A stretch of DNA of 64,000 nt. It comes from an uncultured Prolixibacteraceae bacterium (GTDB lineage Bacteria > Bacteroidota > Bacteroidia > Bacteroidales > Prolixibacteraceae). Both the position numbers and the translations under genes were made by a program. Of the stretch, positions 42,247-51,295 are shown in pieces. The DNA lies in assembly GCA_937915865.1 (NCBI GenBank), contig CALGIG010000071.1:1-64000 (forward strand), given 5' to 3'. How positions within the stretch are numbered: position 1 is the stretch's first letter; the number at the start of each line of letters is the position of its first letter. The notes under the pieces are model-generated. The model saw nothing but the letters and a program-made list of their open reading frames with translations, made no database searches and was not told the origin of the DNA.

Positions 42247-42381
42247 AAGCCAACGCTCTTATAATTTTAATATGTCCTTATTTTCTAAACACTCTACATG
42301 ATCTTTTAAAATTTGATTCGTTAGATTATTTCCAATAGCTTGTATTCCTGTTTATAATTTCGGCTTATATCCTTATTGTTC

Positions 42382-43233
42382 TCATTTCTCATCGCTTTCG
42401 TCCATCCTTTTGATCAGGCACTTTTTCATCAGGTCCAGGAAACTTGTACGGTTGCTACGCTCTTTCATCTCGGAAAACGTATGGTAAAACCTGGGGAGCC
42501 TGATGTTAAAGAAAATCTCGTACCCTTTGACCAAATCTTTGATTTCCACTTTCCCGTTATTAATGGCGCCTGTGTCACGGACCCCGTAGATCATTTCCAT
42601 CAGGTCGGTTTTACTGCCGGTCCACCTGAAATTGAGATTCGCCTTCTTTAACAGTTTTTGCAGATCAGTAGCCCTTTCAAGCTCTTCCAATTGCTTGATT
42701 TCAGTTTTGCAGTATACAATGATTTTTTCATTGGCCTTTATGGCAGCCAATGTATAGTCATGGCTGGTTGAAAAGGACGGGTCCACAACAAAATGATGCG
42801 CATTCAGGCAGTTTATTGTTTTTGCCCGGACAAAACACTTCTCGTCGAAATGTGTTGACCCGCTCCGGTAATATTGGTACGACTCCGGGTTTTCATTAAA
42901 AAATTGCTGTGCCTGTGAAATCATCTTTTTTAAATATTTCTTCTGGTCCCTTGCCGTTGTGACCGGCCGCCTGGTTTCTATCTCGAATAGTTTGGAGAAG
43001 TACAGGTATTCTCCGAGAACATACGGTTTGATAACTTTAAAGAAGTTGATTTCTTCTTCCCGTGTTTCAAAGTCATGCCTGCTGACGTATTCCCGTAATT
43101 CCAAAAGTGCTGAAGAACAGAACCCGATGGCTTTTTCAATAACCGGCAGGTCGCTGGTTCCGTCACAACCAAGCTCCTGTAAATTGTTCTTCAACACTTC
43201 AACTGTTTGTTCCGGGGTGTAGTTTATATTCAC
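42382..43233 (-). CDS. rteC: RteC-like protein
   Basis: 283 residues with the RteC profile: EREYVSRHDF-like start (LLELREYVSRHDFETREEEINFFKVIKP, given as a location), the YYRSGSTHFDEKCFVR block near residue 125, and the C-terminal winged-helix region FRWTGSKTDLMEMIYG then INNGKVEIKDLVKGYEIFFNI. In CTnDOT, RteC activates the excision operon. Here there is no RteA/RteB pair in view. It is the last clearly ICE-type gene on the right side. Confidence 0.92.
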   Translation of the reverse strand: MNINYTPEQTVEVLKNNLQELGCDGTSDLPVIEKAIGFCSSALLELREYVSRHDFETREEEINFFKVIKPYVLGEYLYFSKLFEIETRRPVTTARDQKKYLKKMISQAQQFFNENPESYQYYRSGSTHFDEKCFVRAKTINCLNAHHFVVDPSFSTSHDYTLAAIKANEKIIVYCKTEIKQLEELERATDLQKLLKKANLNFRWTGSKTDLMEMIYGVRDTGAINNGKVEIKDLVKGYEIFFNIRLPRFYHTFSEMKERSNRTSFLDLMKKCLIKRMDESDEK

Positions 43234-43754
43234 GGCAAACTAAATCTCAGGGGGTTCAACTAAAATGCAATATCCTGTTAAAAGTGAATTTAACCGCAAA
43301 ATAAGAGATAAACCCCTGTACGCTGTTGTGAAATGCCCGGTTGAACATTGAGCACAGAACCACTGCGCCCGGAACAAGAACACATTCCATCCTATCCGGA
43401 GACTTTCCGACAATTTCATTCTCTCCGGGTAATCCATTTTTTAAATCACACGCCTTTTGATTAATTGTTTCCATAGCTAAAATTAAACAGTTAATAGTTG
43501 GGCCTCAGTTTAAGGCCGGTTAATATTTTAAACCCATCCACCGGATTCTGTAACCGTTCAATTTTTTATTTCATTTTCAAATCATTTCAATTGATAAAAA
43601 CCAATTCTGTAAGAATTTTACAGAAATGGTTAAACCCGGGAGCATCGAAACACTCCCGGGCAACCTTCCTTTTTTCTTAACCAAAGGGAAGATTTACTTG
43701 AACCAAAACCAAACAATGTCAAAAACTCAATACTCTGCTTTTTCAATAATAATT
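43234..43754. other. Region without a confident gene
   Basis: About 520 bp. A 72-codon frame (43256-43474, minus; METINQKACDLKNG) could be a small protein but has no recognisable feature. The right boundary of the ICE may be in or beyond this stretch. I looked for the last 20 bases of tRNA-Leu in direct orientation and did not find them. Confidence 0.4.
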
Positions 43755-43958
43755 TCAGGAAAACCTTTTTGAAATACATTCAACCAGATGTTCCGAGGCT
43801 GCTTCCTTTCTCAACTGATCCCACTTATTATTCATTTCTGCTTTCTCGCCGAATGACCGGGATTCTATTTCTCTAAACGGACAATCTTGCTCCCTCCGTT
43901 TGTAGGGGCATTCATAAACCAGACCATATAGAAATACATCTTTATCCACTATTGACAT
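43755..43958 (-). CDS. Small CPY...DCPF protein 2
   Basis: 67 residues. CPYKRREQDCPF (about residues 16-27) and a helical tail with a Cys (HLVECISKRF). It is a divergent relative of the protein at 41806-42054, so it probably still belongs to the ICE, about 520 bp past RteC. Function unknown. Confidence 0.55.
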   Translation of the reverse strand: MSIVDKDVFLYGLVYECPYKRREQDCPFREIESRSFGEKAEMNNKWDQLRKEAASEHLVECISKRFS

Positions 43959-43998
43959 TAGTTTTTAAAATATGCATCAATCACAATTAATGAAAGAG

Positions 43999-44709
43999 TT
44001 AAACCAGTGGTATTTGCATGCCGTCTCTTATTTTCCGGTATATGCATGCTTTACCTGAACAAAGCGTACAAGTATATTCCCGGTATCTTACACCCTTCCC
44101 TATCCCAATTACCCCACTTATCGATTTGACAGGTGTCATCAATGCTGATGCTGTGAGCGACACACCACTCGTACTCCCCTGAAAAAGGGAAAACAATTTG
44201 TGTTGATCCCAAACCGGCCACTGACAATATCCCGGGCTATACCGGTTTGTTATTTTTTCCTGTTTGCTTTCTACCTTCTGTTCCAAAATAGATTGTAACC
44301 GGTCACCTGCCGCTTCTACGATACTGCTGCCTAGCACATCATAGACATAACCGAGCACGGGGTCGTCTCCATGGAGAAGGGTTTCTGATTTCTGACTGAT
44401 CACGCTGCCTGCCGTACAAATAAAAAATGCCAGCCGTTCTGACCCACGCATTTCCTTGCACAATGTTTTTCCCACTTCAAACACCTCATCATTGATCAGT
44501 ATTTTATTCTCCTTTTCCAAAATCACAGGATCATCCATAACCCGGTAGCATCCCCGGATATCAGCCAGACATTTAGCTTCTGTTAACGCCTCTTCCAGAT
44601 AATAATTAAACGGCGGCGGTAGTTGCCCGCTGGTATATCCTAATATCGATTCAATTTTTTTGTAATCGATTACCAGTTCATCAAATTTGAAATTAAATTC
44701 CCTTATCAT
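43999..44709 (-). CDS. MetH activation domain-like protein
   Basis: 236 residues. The C-terminal half carries the methionine synthase activation-domain signature: NRYSPGYCQWPVWDQHKLF and GVSLTASALMTPVKSISGVIG. In MetH that domain binds AdoMet and re-methylates cob(II)alamin. Free-standing relatives occur with corrinoid methyltransferases. A cysteine cluster (CTLCSGKAC) near the end may bind metal. It overlaps the GTPase gene by four bases (ATGA), and is the last gene of the four-gene corrinoid operon 47689-43999. Likely role: reductive reactivation or repair of the corrinoid protein. Confidence 0.85.
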   Translation of the reverse strand: MIREFNFKFDELVIDYKKIESILGYTSGQLPPPFNYYLEEALTEAKCLADIRGCYRVMDDPVILEKENKILINDEVFEVGKTLCKEMRGSERLAFFICTAGSVISQKSETLLHGDDPVLGYVYDVLGSSIVEAAGDRLQSILEQKVESKQEKITNRYSPGYCQWPVWDQHKLFSLFQGSTSGVSLTASALMTPVKSISGVIGIGKGVRYREYTCTLCSGKACIYRKIRDGMQIPLV

Positions 44710-45608
44710 GGATTACAATAGCTTTCAAATAGTTCCAAATAGTTTTTTTCTTCAGACTTGCCTATCCCAACCAGTTCTGTGACTCCCGGGAACCAATCTA
44801 CCTGATCAACCGTGACATAATCAAAACTCCCCTGGACTGCCATTTTTCTGTTTCCCGTTATATTCACATAACCTTTGCACCGAATGAAACTGTCTTTTAT
44901 TGAATCGATAAAATCCACTAATCGTTCAAGATTTATTAACCGGCTGCTTTTTATTACGACCGATTGCAAATCAGGCCTGCAACTTTCCGTATTTTCCATT
45001 TCCGGTAAATATTTGAAAGCTTGTTTCTCCCCTGTAAAGCTGATCCGGGCAAATGAACCTGTCTCTATCCTGGCATATGGATTGAGCTTCTTAACTGAGT
45101 TTGTAACTGATACAACCTGCCCCCTGGCTGCTAAATCATACTTGTTAATAATTACAGTGTCTGCTATGCGTAACTGGTGCTCCAGGCGCGAACGCAGAAA
45201 AGCCAGTTTGTCAAAGTTCCGGGCATCGACAACAGTCCAGCAATGTCCCAGGTAAACTTTGTCCCTGAGCTTGCCGGACTGAAAGATCTGACCCAGACTG
45301 ACGGGGTCCGACATACCGGAGGCCTCCATGATGACCTCGTCAGGTGAACTGTCTGTGACAAAAGCTGCCAGTGAATCGATAAAACTACCCAGCAAACAAA
45401 CACAAAAGACCGAACCGTTATTGATCTCCAGCAACCGGTAGGTTCCCTCATGGCTGCGAATAATTTTACCATCCATTCCCGCGGAAGAAAACTCGTTCTG
45501 AATCACCCCGATCTTTCGACCTTTGGAAAAGGTATCCAGGTAATGCATCAGAAAAGTAGTCTTTCCACTTCCTAAAAATCCGGTAATCAAATGCAGCGGA
45601 ATACTCAT
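44706..45608 (-). CDS. COG0523/CobW-type G3E GTPase
   Basis: 300 residues. Walker A GFLGSGKTTFL, switch EASGMSDP and guanine-specificity INKYD are present. The metal-binding CxCC motif reads FCVCLLGS (C-x-C-L), so one Cys is missing. COG0523 proteins insert or deliver metals (cobalt, zinc). With a corrinoid protein and Zn-dependent methyltransferases in the same operon, it could supply Zn or Co to them; this is inference. It overlaps the next gene by ATGA. Confidence 0.88.
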   Translation of the reverse strand: MSIPLHLITGFLGSGKTTFLMHYLDTFSKGRKIGVIQNEFSSAGMDGKIIRSHEGTYRLLEINNGSVFCVCLLGSFIDSLAAFVTDSSPDEVIMEASGMSDPVSLGQIFQSGKLRDKVYLGHCWTVVDARNFDKLAFLRSRLEHQLRIADTVIINKYDLAARGQVVSVTNSVKKLNPYARIETGSFARISFTGEKQAFKYLPEMENTESCRPDLQSVVIKSSRLINLERLVDFIDSIKDSFIRCKGYVNITGNRKMAVQGSFDYVTVDQVDWFPGVTELVGIGKSEEKNYLELFESYCNP

Positions 45609-45661
45609 TGTTTTATTTTTGAGGTTTTTTCTTAAGGTTTATTCTTAAAGCCCTGATTTTC

Positions 45662-47014
45662 TCAATTCAATGTCATAGCCTTTTCAATGGCTTTCTCCAG
45701 TTCCCTGCGTTGGGGAATCTGGCTGATAAAAGAGATTTGACCGTTGATACAGGTCGTAGGAACATTCTGAACACCCAATGCTTTCATCATCCGGATACCA
45801 TCGATGTCTTTTATCTTGTGCTCGTTTACTATGACTTTATCACCGAATGCTGTTGAAGCTTGTTTAACTGCTTCCACCATATACTGACAGGGGGCGCAGG
45901 AGCCTGAATCCAGGGTAATGATATCAACGACTACTTTGCCTTTCTTCCAATGTGTATCAAGATTCAGGGGTTGAAGCGACGAACTGTGTTTCATCTCCCG
46001 TGCTACCTGCTGAAGATATTCATCATATACCAGATCCGTTACTGCCTGAAGATTCTCTACCGGGGTATCCATAGGCAAATCGCATCCGGGGGCCAATATA
46101 AATCCCTTATTACCTCCTGAATCAAGACAACTTACCGCCTCTTTTTTGGAATCCTGCTCGTCGCCCAGCAACAGCACACTGGTCAGCTTAAGATTGCCGC
46201 CAAAGCTGATCCTCTTTGAAAGAGCAATCTGCTTCACGTAATCAAGCGGAATATTTTCGTCAATTGATATGTTGTCCGGGCGACAATCACACATCACCCC
46301 GATATTTTGCTGGGCATGTCCGCATACAAAAAATGAACTGTATTTTCCGGAGGATCGAACATAGTTGAATATCTGCCGTGCATAAGGACTGACAAAAATC
46401 TCGAAAGACTGCGGATCAATCTGGCTGGTCATCGGATCAACCACTGCAATTACATCGCAACCTGCATCCAGAAGCATCCTGCTGTATTTAACGCCCACCT
46501 GTGTGCAAAATTCCATCACCTCCAGCACATAATCCGGCTCTTCAAACATTTTCATAAAAATATCGGTCCCTAACAGGTGGAGCGCAAGGGTGAACGGTCC
46601 GGTAATTAACCCGTATAAGGCCAGGTCAGGGAATTTCTTTCGCAACTTTTCCGCTGCATCCAAAACAACCGGGAAGCGGCCATCTGTTTTCCGGGGCAAT
46701 CTCAACGAGTTCAGTTCTACTCCTTCCGAAAGCGGGTGTGAGACCACTGCCGGGGGATTTTCCTTACTCCAGACCAGTTTACATCCCAATATCTCGGCCT
46801 CAACCTGCAGGTCGAAGATAACCGGAATTCCGTCCGGCCGGTACAGTTCTACCGCCTTACTGACCCCTTCAACAATGAGTTGGGTTGATTTTAAATACAA
46901 TTCAGCATCTGCCCCGATCAGCTTTCCGCCATGCACCCCGACAAAAGGCACCCACGGGGTACGTTCAGTTTCTTCTAACCTAAACGCTTTCATTATAATC
47001 GACAATCCGTTCAT
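45662..47014 (-). CDS. URO-D-superfamily methyltransferase fused to thioredoxin domain
   Basis: 450 residues. Residues 1-340 form the URO-D/MtaA-type barrel; residues 350-450 form a thioredoxin-like domain with the active site CAPC (about residue 370) and the cis-Pro NVPTTCING. Of the zinc ligands His-x-Cys...Cys known from MtaA, the first site reads FFVCGHAQQ (His replaced by Phe, with a His two residues later) and the last Cys is present in APGCDLPMDTP. It follows the corrinoid gene by 3 bp. It probably moves a methyl group to or from the corrinoid; the Trx part may carry thiol chemistry. Confidence 0.88.
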   Translation of the reverse strand: MNGLSIIMKAFRLEETERTPWVPFVGVHGGKLIGADAELYLKSTQLIVEGVSKAVELYRPDGIPVIFDLQVEAEILGCKLVWSKENPPAVVSHPLSEGVELNSLRLPRKTDGRFPVVLDAAEKLRKKFPDLALYGLITGPFTLALHLLGTDIFMKMFEEPDYVLEVMEFCTQVGVKYSRMLLDAGCDVIAVVDPMTSQIDPQSFEIFVSPYARQIFNYVRSSGKYSSFFVCGHAQQNIGVMCDCRPDNISIDENIPLDYVKQIALSKRISFGGNLKLTSVLLLGDEQDSKKEAVSCLDSGGNKGFILAPGCDLPMDTPVENLQAVTDLVYDEYLQQVAREMKHSSSLQPLNLDTHWKKGKVVVDIITLDSGSCAPCQYMVEAVKQASTAFGDKVIVNEHKIKDIDGIRMMKALGVQNVPTTCINGQISFISQIPQRRELEKAIEKAMTLN

Positions 47015-47017
47015 CTT

Positions 47018-47689
47018 TTACGCTACTTTACTGTTTAAGAATTCCACAACGCCCTGCGGGTCCGAAGAATAAGCATCCGCACCTATCTTTTTACAAAAGT
47101 CTTCGTTTACCGGAGCGCCTCCAATGGCAACCAAGGTTCCCGGAACAGCCTCTTTGATCTCTTTGGTGATTTTTTCCATGTTGACCATCGTGGTTGTCAG
47201 CAAGGCAGACAATCCAACTACCGCATCCGGATTTTCCCTGACTGCCGTGATAAACTTTTCGGAATTCACGTCTGTACCCAGGTCTATAACTTTATACCCA
47301 TTGCCTTCCACCATCATCGCTACCAGGTTTTTACCTATGTCGTGAAGGTCTCCCATAACTGTACCTATAATGAAGGTCCCTTTTTGTTTGGCCGCTCCCG
47401 AGGCAAAATATGGTTTCAGGTGGATCATTGCTGCATTCATCGCTTTTGCTGACATTAACACCTGCGGTACAAATACCTGGTTGGCCCGAAACTTAAGACC
47501 GATTCGTTCCATTCCCGGCATCAATCCTGAAGTCAGGATTTCCTGCGCTTCTACTCCTGCATCCAGCAACTGGCGGGTCAGCTCATCTGCACCTAACTCT
47601 CCCTTCATTTGCGGCGGGTACGGCGATGACTGGTTTATCTTGCCAAACTCTACATACTCTGATAATTTTTGTAATAATTCGTGCTTCAT
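47018..47689 (-). CDS. Corrinoid (B12-binding) methyltransferase protein
   Basis: About 223 residues from the start at 47689 (MKHELLQKLSEYVEFGK). N-terminal helical cap domain (residues 1-90) and B12-binding Rossmann domain with the ligand motif DxHxxG in GDLHDIGKNLVA; GLSALLTTTM and GADAYSSDPQG follow. The histidine would coordinate cobalt. This is the methyl carrier between two methyltransferases (MtaC/MtvC type). First gene of its operon. A relic of a second such protein lies at 57082-57171. The spacer 47690-47865 has no gene and must hold the promoter. Confidence 0.95.
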   Translation of the reverse strand: MKHELLQKLSEYVEFGKINQSSPYPPQMKGELGADELTRQLLDAGVEAQEILTSGLMPGMERIGLKFRANQVFVPQVLMSAKAMNAAMIHLKPYFASGAAKQKGTFIIGTVMGDLHDIGKNLVAMMVEGNGYKVIDLGTDVNSEKFITAVRENPDAVVGLSALLTTTMVNMEKITKEIKEAVPGTLVAIGGAPVNEDFCKKIGADAYSSDPQGVVEFLNSKVA

Positions 47690-47865
47690 GATTGTTGTTT
47701 TTTTATTTTTATTTTTTGTTGGTTGATAGCCTATCCTTGTTTTCAATCATAGATAAATACATCCCATTGATAAGAAAAGAATTCCCACAAAAACAGTAGC
47801 AGTTGTTTTGAGGAGTATGATCTTTAAATTTAATTGATGGCATTATATCCGATATTAACCCATTT

Positions 47866-48882
47866 TCAGAACTTTACCAAAATTTTTAAGATTTCGCCTG
47901 TATTTTGAGACCAGTCCCGCATCGCATCCGGTGCATCCTCCGGTTCTACAATTTTGGAGATCAAAATACGCTCATCGAGTTGACTGTTCTTCAGATATTT
48001 GATTACAGATTCAAAATCAGAAGGATTGGCGTTTCGCGAGCCCATAATTTCCAGTTCTTTTTGCACCCAGAGTTTGGTTGGAAAAAGGACTTCGTCTTTT
48101 GCATAGCCAATACAAACAACTCTTCCACAAAAAGCGACCTCGTCAATTGCAGCTTTATAAGTTACTGGGCTTCCTGCTGCTTCAATCACTACTGACGGGC
48201 CATTGCCGTTTGTCAGCTTCTCAAGCTTCTCATGAAGCTTTTCAAGTTTTGAATTGATAACGTGGTGTGCACCCAGCTTTTTTGCAGTTTCCAGCTTTGC
48301 TTTATCAATATCGACTGCGATCACCGTAGCTCCGCGCAAACTTGCCCTGACAATGGCTCCGCTCCCGATCATGCCGCAACCAAAAACCAGAACCGTATCC
48401 AGATCAGTTACTTTTCCATTATCCACAGCGTGAAAGCCAACCGTCATCGGCTCAACCAGAACCAACTGAAACGCTGAAAGGTCATCGTCAACCAAAACCT
48501 TTTGCCACGGAACAGCAATGTATTCTGACATTGCCCCATCTCTCTGTACACCAAGAGTCTGGTTATAGCGACAGGCATTAAACTTTTTTTGCCGACACGA
48601 AGAGCACTGCCCGCAATTAGTGTACGGAACAACCGTTGCCTTTTGGCCGATTCTATAATGACCCGGAACATCATTCCCAACTTTTTCTATCACTGCTGAA
48701 ATTTCATGCCCCGGAACCCTGGGGTACTGGACCAGCGGATTTTTACCCAGGTAGGTGCTCAAATCCGAACCGCAAAATCCGACATAAACGATTCTCAACA
48801 ACACATCCTCTTTTCCCGGGTTGGGCAGTTCCCTGTCAACCAAACTCATCTCTCCCGGTTCTCTTATTTCTATTGCTTTCAT
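47866..48882 (-). CDS. Zinc-dependent alcohol dehydrogenase
   Basis: 338 residues, medium-chain dehydrogenase. Catalytic zinc ligands: GFCGSDLSTY (Cys near 38) and GHEISAV; structural zinc cysteines in NCGQCSSCRQKKFNAC; NAD-binding VFGCGMIGSGAI and an acidic residue in AVDID, pointing to NAD+. Neighbouring lactonase and aldose dehydrogenase genes suggest it oxidises a sugar acid in a non-phosphorylated 6-deoxyhexose pathway, such as 2-keto-3-deoxy-L-fuconate. The substrate is not proved. Confidence 0.87.
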   Translation of the reverse strand: MKAIEIREPGEMSLVDRELPNPGKEDVLLRIVYVGFCGSDLSTYLGKNPLVQYPRVPGHEISAVIEKVGNDVPGHYRIGQKATVVPYTNCGQCSSCRQKKFNACRYNQTLGVQRDGAMSEYIAVPWQKVLVDDDLSAFQLVLVEPMTVGFHAVDNGKVTDLDTVLVFGCGMIGSGAIVRASLRGATVIAVDIDKAKLETAKKLGAHHVINSKLEKLHEKLEKLTNGNGPSVVIEAAGSPVTYKAAIDEVAFCGRVVCIGYAKDEVLFPTKLWVQKELEIMGSRNANPSDFESVIKYLKNSQLDERILISKIVEPEDAPDAMRDWSQNTGEILKILVKF

Positions 48883-48917
48883 TGTTCCCTCGTGCTAAAT
48901 TTTTGTTTCCCGATATT

Positions 48918-49745
48918 TTATAGATTGTAAACCCGGATAGCATTCCTTCCAAAGATTTGTTCCTGCTCAAAAGCGCTAAGCCCGGATATGTTTTTTTTGA
49001 CCAGATTCAACCATTCAATGTACCTGACAGCCACTAAACAGACCGGCCAGTCTGAGCCGAACAGTAATCGTGACGGGCCAAAAGCCTCCAAAACCACCTC
49101 AAAATAAGGCTGAAGCTGTTTTTCTGTCCAGCTTGTGAAATCTCCTTCCGTGACCATTCCACTGATTTTGCAACACACATTTTCACGCTTTGCAAATTCC
49201 TTAATGTTTTTTTCCCACTCGGCTATCTCATTAATCTTTATTTTTGGTTTTGCAATATGGTCCAGCACGAATTGCTGGTTGGGATGCCGATCTACAAAGC
49301 GAATAGTGTTAAGCAATTGATGCTCGAAAATCAGGATGTCATACGCTAAACTGTAATTTTTTAGCAAGGATATTCCGCGGTTAAATTGCTCACCTAAAAT
49401 AAACTCTGGATCAGGCTCTCCCTGAATAACATGACGAACTGCTTTTAGCCACGTGTTTTGACTATATCGATCCAGTATTTCCCGAATATTTTCATTGGCA
49501 AGCGGGACCCACCCGACAACTCCTTTGATAAATTCATTTTCTGATGCCAGTTTCAGAAGCCAATCCGTTTCTTCTACTATTTGACGCGCCTGCACAGAAA
49601 CCACTCCTCCAACCTCTGTCCCGGCAATCGTTTCCTGCAGATCACGGGGTAAAAAACTCCGCCGGATGGAAGCCATGTCGTCATCAATCCAGTCAAAATC
49701 AACCGGATTGTAATTCCAAAAATGATGGTGCGTATCGATAATCAT
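48918..49745 (-). CDS. Amidohydrolase family lactonase (COG3618)
   Basis: 275 residues, TIM-barrel amidohydrolase 2. Metal and active-site motifs: DTHHHFWNY at the start, LDHIAKPK, and GSDWPVCL near residue 245. COG3618 members hydrolyse sugar lactones (L-fucono-, L-rhamnono-lactones). It lies 12 bp after the aldo/keto reductase, which would produce such a lactone. Confidence 0.88.
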   Translation of the reverse strand: MIIDTHHHFWNYNPVDFDWIDDDMASIRRSFLPRDLQETIAGTEVGGVVSVQARQIVEETDWLLKLASENEFIKGVVGWVPLANENIREILDRYSQNTWLKAVRHVIQGEPDPEFILGEQFNRGISLLKNYSLAYDILIFEHQLLNTIRFVDRHPNQQFVLDHIAKPKIKINEIAEWEKNIKEFAKRENVCCKISGMVTEGDFTSWTEKQLQPYFEVVLEAFGPSRLLFGSDWPVCLVAVRYIEWLNLVKKNISGLSAFEQEQIFGRNAIRVYNL

Positions 49746-49757
49746 AGGCTTACGGTT

Positions 49758-50834
49758 TTATAAATACGGATATTCAGAATCGATAATCCCATTCTTTTTC
49801 AACTCATCCCAAAATGCGGTTGGCAACTCATTGGCAATAACCCACTGGTTATGCGCCATTCTTTTAGGTTTGCTTGGGTTTAAAGCCACAGCATTCACCT
49901 GAGGGGCAGAAAGCGCAAACTTCAGACAGGCATGGCCCGGCTCAACTTTGTATTTTTCACAAACGGAAAAAAATTTTTCCCTCCATTCAAAAAGATGTTT
50001 GTCATCCGGGTGATCCGGGTCAGTTTTCCGGTAATCGAAATACTCGCCGCCCGTGATAAAACCGGCATTAAAAATGGCCGAATTGATAATGCCTACTCCA
50101 TCCTGATTTAATTGGTCCATAAATTCCAGAATGGTTTTCGGATGATGATAAAGCGTGAATTTATTGGCAAACATGACCCAGTCAAATTTAACGTGCTGAT
50201 ACAACTCTTTGATCACCAGCCAATCTTTCGAGCCGATGCCCACACCTTTTACTTCGCCCTTTTCTTTTAACTCAAACAATGCCTGGTAAGCGCCGAGAAT
50301 ATCATTCATTCGCGAAACCCGTTCTTCCTGGTTCAATGAAGCAGCTAAATATTCGTCCGGATCGTGCACTGAAACTAAATCAGGCTTGAATTTTCCACCA
50401 AGCAACTCACAGCCTTGTTCCCAACACTCCAGAATCCCGTCATAACTGATTTTCTGAACGGCATCATATTTTAAGTTTGCCCAGGCTCCGGGTTCAAAAG
50501 TTGGCTCCTTAGTCACAAGCGGCACCCGGAACCATCCAAGTTTATTGCTGATGGTAATTTGCCCGGGCTCAATCCCCAGTTTTTCCAACCCCCGTCCGAT
50601 CACCTCCAGGGCAAGACCGGCTCCATATTTTCCTGCACTGTCAATCAGTACATGCCCGTCGCTTACCTTAAACCATTCAGCCATCAAGGCCAGTTTTTCA
50701 TTCTCTGAAAGTTCGCGGTACAAATTGCCAAGGAAGCTGGTCCCGTAAATTACTGGGGGACAGGAAATGCCCGTTTTGCCGAGGAAGCGGCTCCTTTTCC
50801 TGCTAACGCTCTTTTTGTTGCCCTTCGTTTGCAT
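49758..50834 (-). CDS. Aldo/keto reductase (aldose 1-dehydrogenase type)
   Basis: 358 residues. The AKR barrel shows IDSAGKYGAG (catalytic Asp and Tyr), the Lys in ISNKLGW, and LVSVHDPDEYL with a His in the active site. The closest named relatives by pattern are D-threo-aldose 1-dehydrogenases (L-fucose dehydrogenase). It would oxidise an aldose such as L-fucose or a related sugar to the lactone. Its start overlaps the mutarotase gene by 32 bp. Confidence 0.87.
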   Translation of the reverse strand: MQTKGNKKSVSRKRSRFLGKTGISCPPVIYGTSFLGNLYRELSENEKLALMAEWFKVSDGHVLIDSAGKYGAGLALEVIGRGLEKLGIEPGQITISNKLGWFRVPLVTKEPTFEPGAWANLKYDAVQKISYDGILECWEQGCELLGGKFKPDLVSVHDPDEYLAASLNQEERVSRMNDILGAYQALFELKEKGEVKGVGIGSKDWLVIKELYQHVKFDWVMFANKFTLYHHPKTILEFMDQLNQDGVGIINSAIFNAGFITGGEYFDYRKTDPDHPDDKHLFEWREKFFSVCEKYKVEPGHACLKFALSAPQVNAVALNPSKPKRMAHNQWVIANELPTAFWDELKKNGIIDSEYPYL

Positions 50835-51192
50835 CGAACACCTCCTTTTGATCCAATTCGTAAATACGTTCCATTAACTGCCACTTCTCCTTTGCATTCG
50901 CGTCTTTGGTGGTTACCTGGAAACGCGACACAAATGACTCCCATTCGCTTTGCCGCGGTTTGGCTGCAAGCTCCTTCATAGCCTGGTCATGATCAAAGTC
51001 CGCCACCGTATCCATGATCATAAATAATCGATTCCCATGAATATAGATCTCCATATCCAGAATGCCTATTTCTTTCATTCCCCGGGTAATTTCAGGCCAT
51101 GCAGCACCTGGGGCATGCACTTTTTTATATGCTTCGATTAGCGCTGGATCGTTCTCAAGCAGAAGCGCTTTACAATATCTTTTAAATCTCAT
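50803..51192 (-). CDS. rhaM: L-rhamnose mutarotase family protein
   Basis: About 129 residues from the start at 51192 (MRFKRYCKALLLENDPALIE). Family marks: EAYKKVHAPGAAWPEI (the catalytic His), GILDMEIYIHGNRLFMIM, and QSEWESFVSRFQ. It interconverts anomers of a 6-deoxyhexose. It precedes the aldose dehydrogenase, which acts on one anomer. Confidence 0.92.
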   Translation of the reverse strand: MRFKRYCKALLLENDPALIEAYKKVHAPGAAWPEITRGMKEIGILDMEIYIHGNRLFMIMDTVADFDHDQAMKELAAKPRQSEWESFVSRFQVTTKDANAKEKWQLMERIYELDQKEVFDANEGQQKER

Positions 51193-51295
51193 TCTTACGA
51201 AGTGTTTAATGTGAAACAAACGTGAGACTTGTCAATTCCTAACGTTTGCCTGAAAGGCATGAGCCAAAGAGTATTATTTTTAAAACAAATAGGGC

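Noticed and set aside
43360..43375. GCCCGGAACAAGAAC, similar to the reverse complement of the tRNA-Leu 3' end
   Set aside because: It is in inverted, not direct, orientation and has mismatches, so it cannot be the right attachment site; chance similarity is likely.
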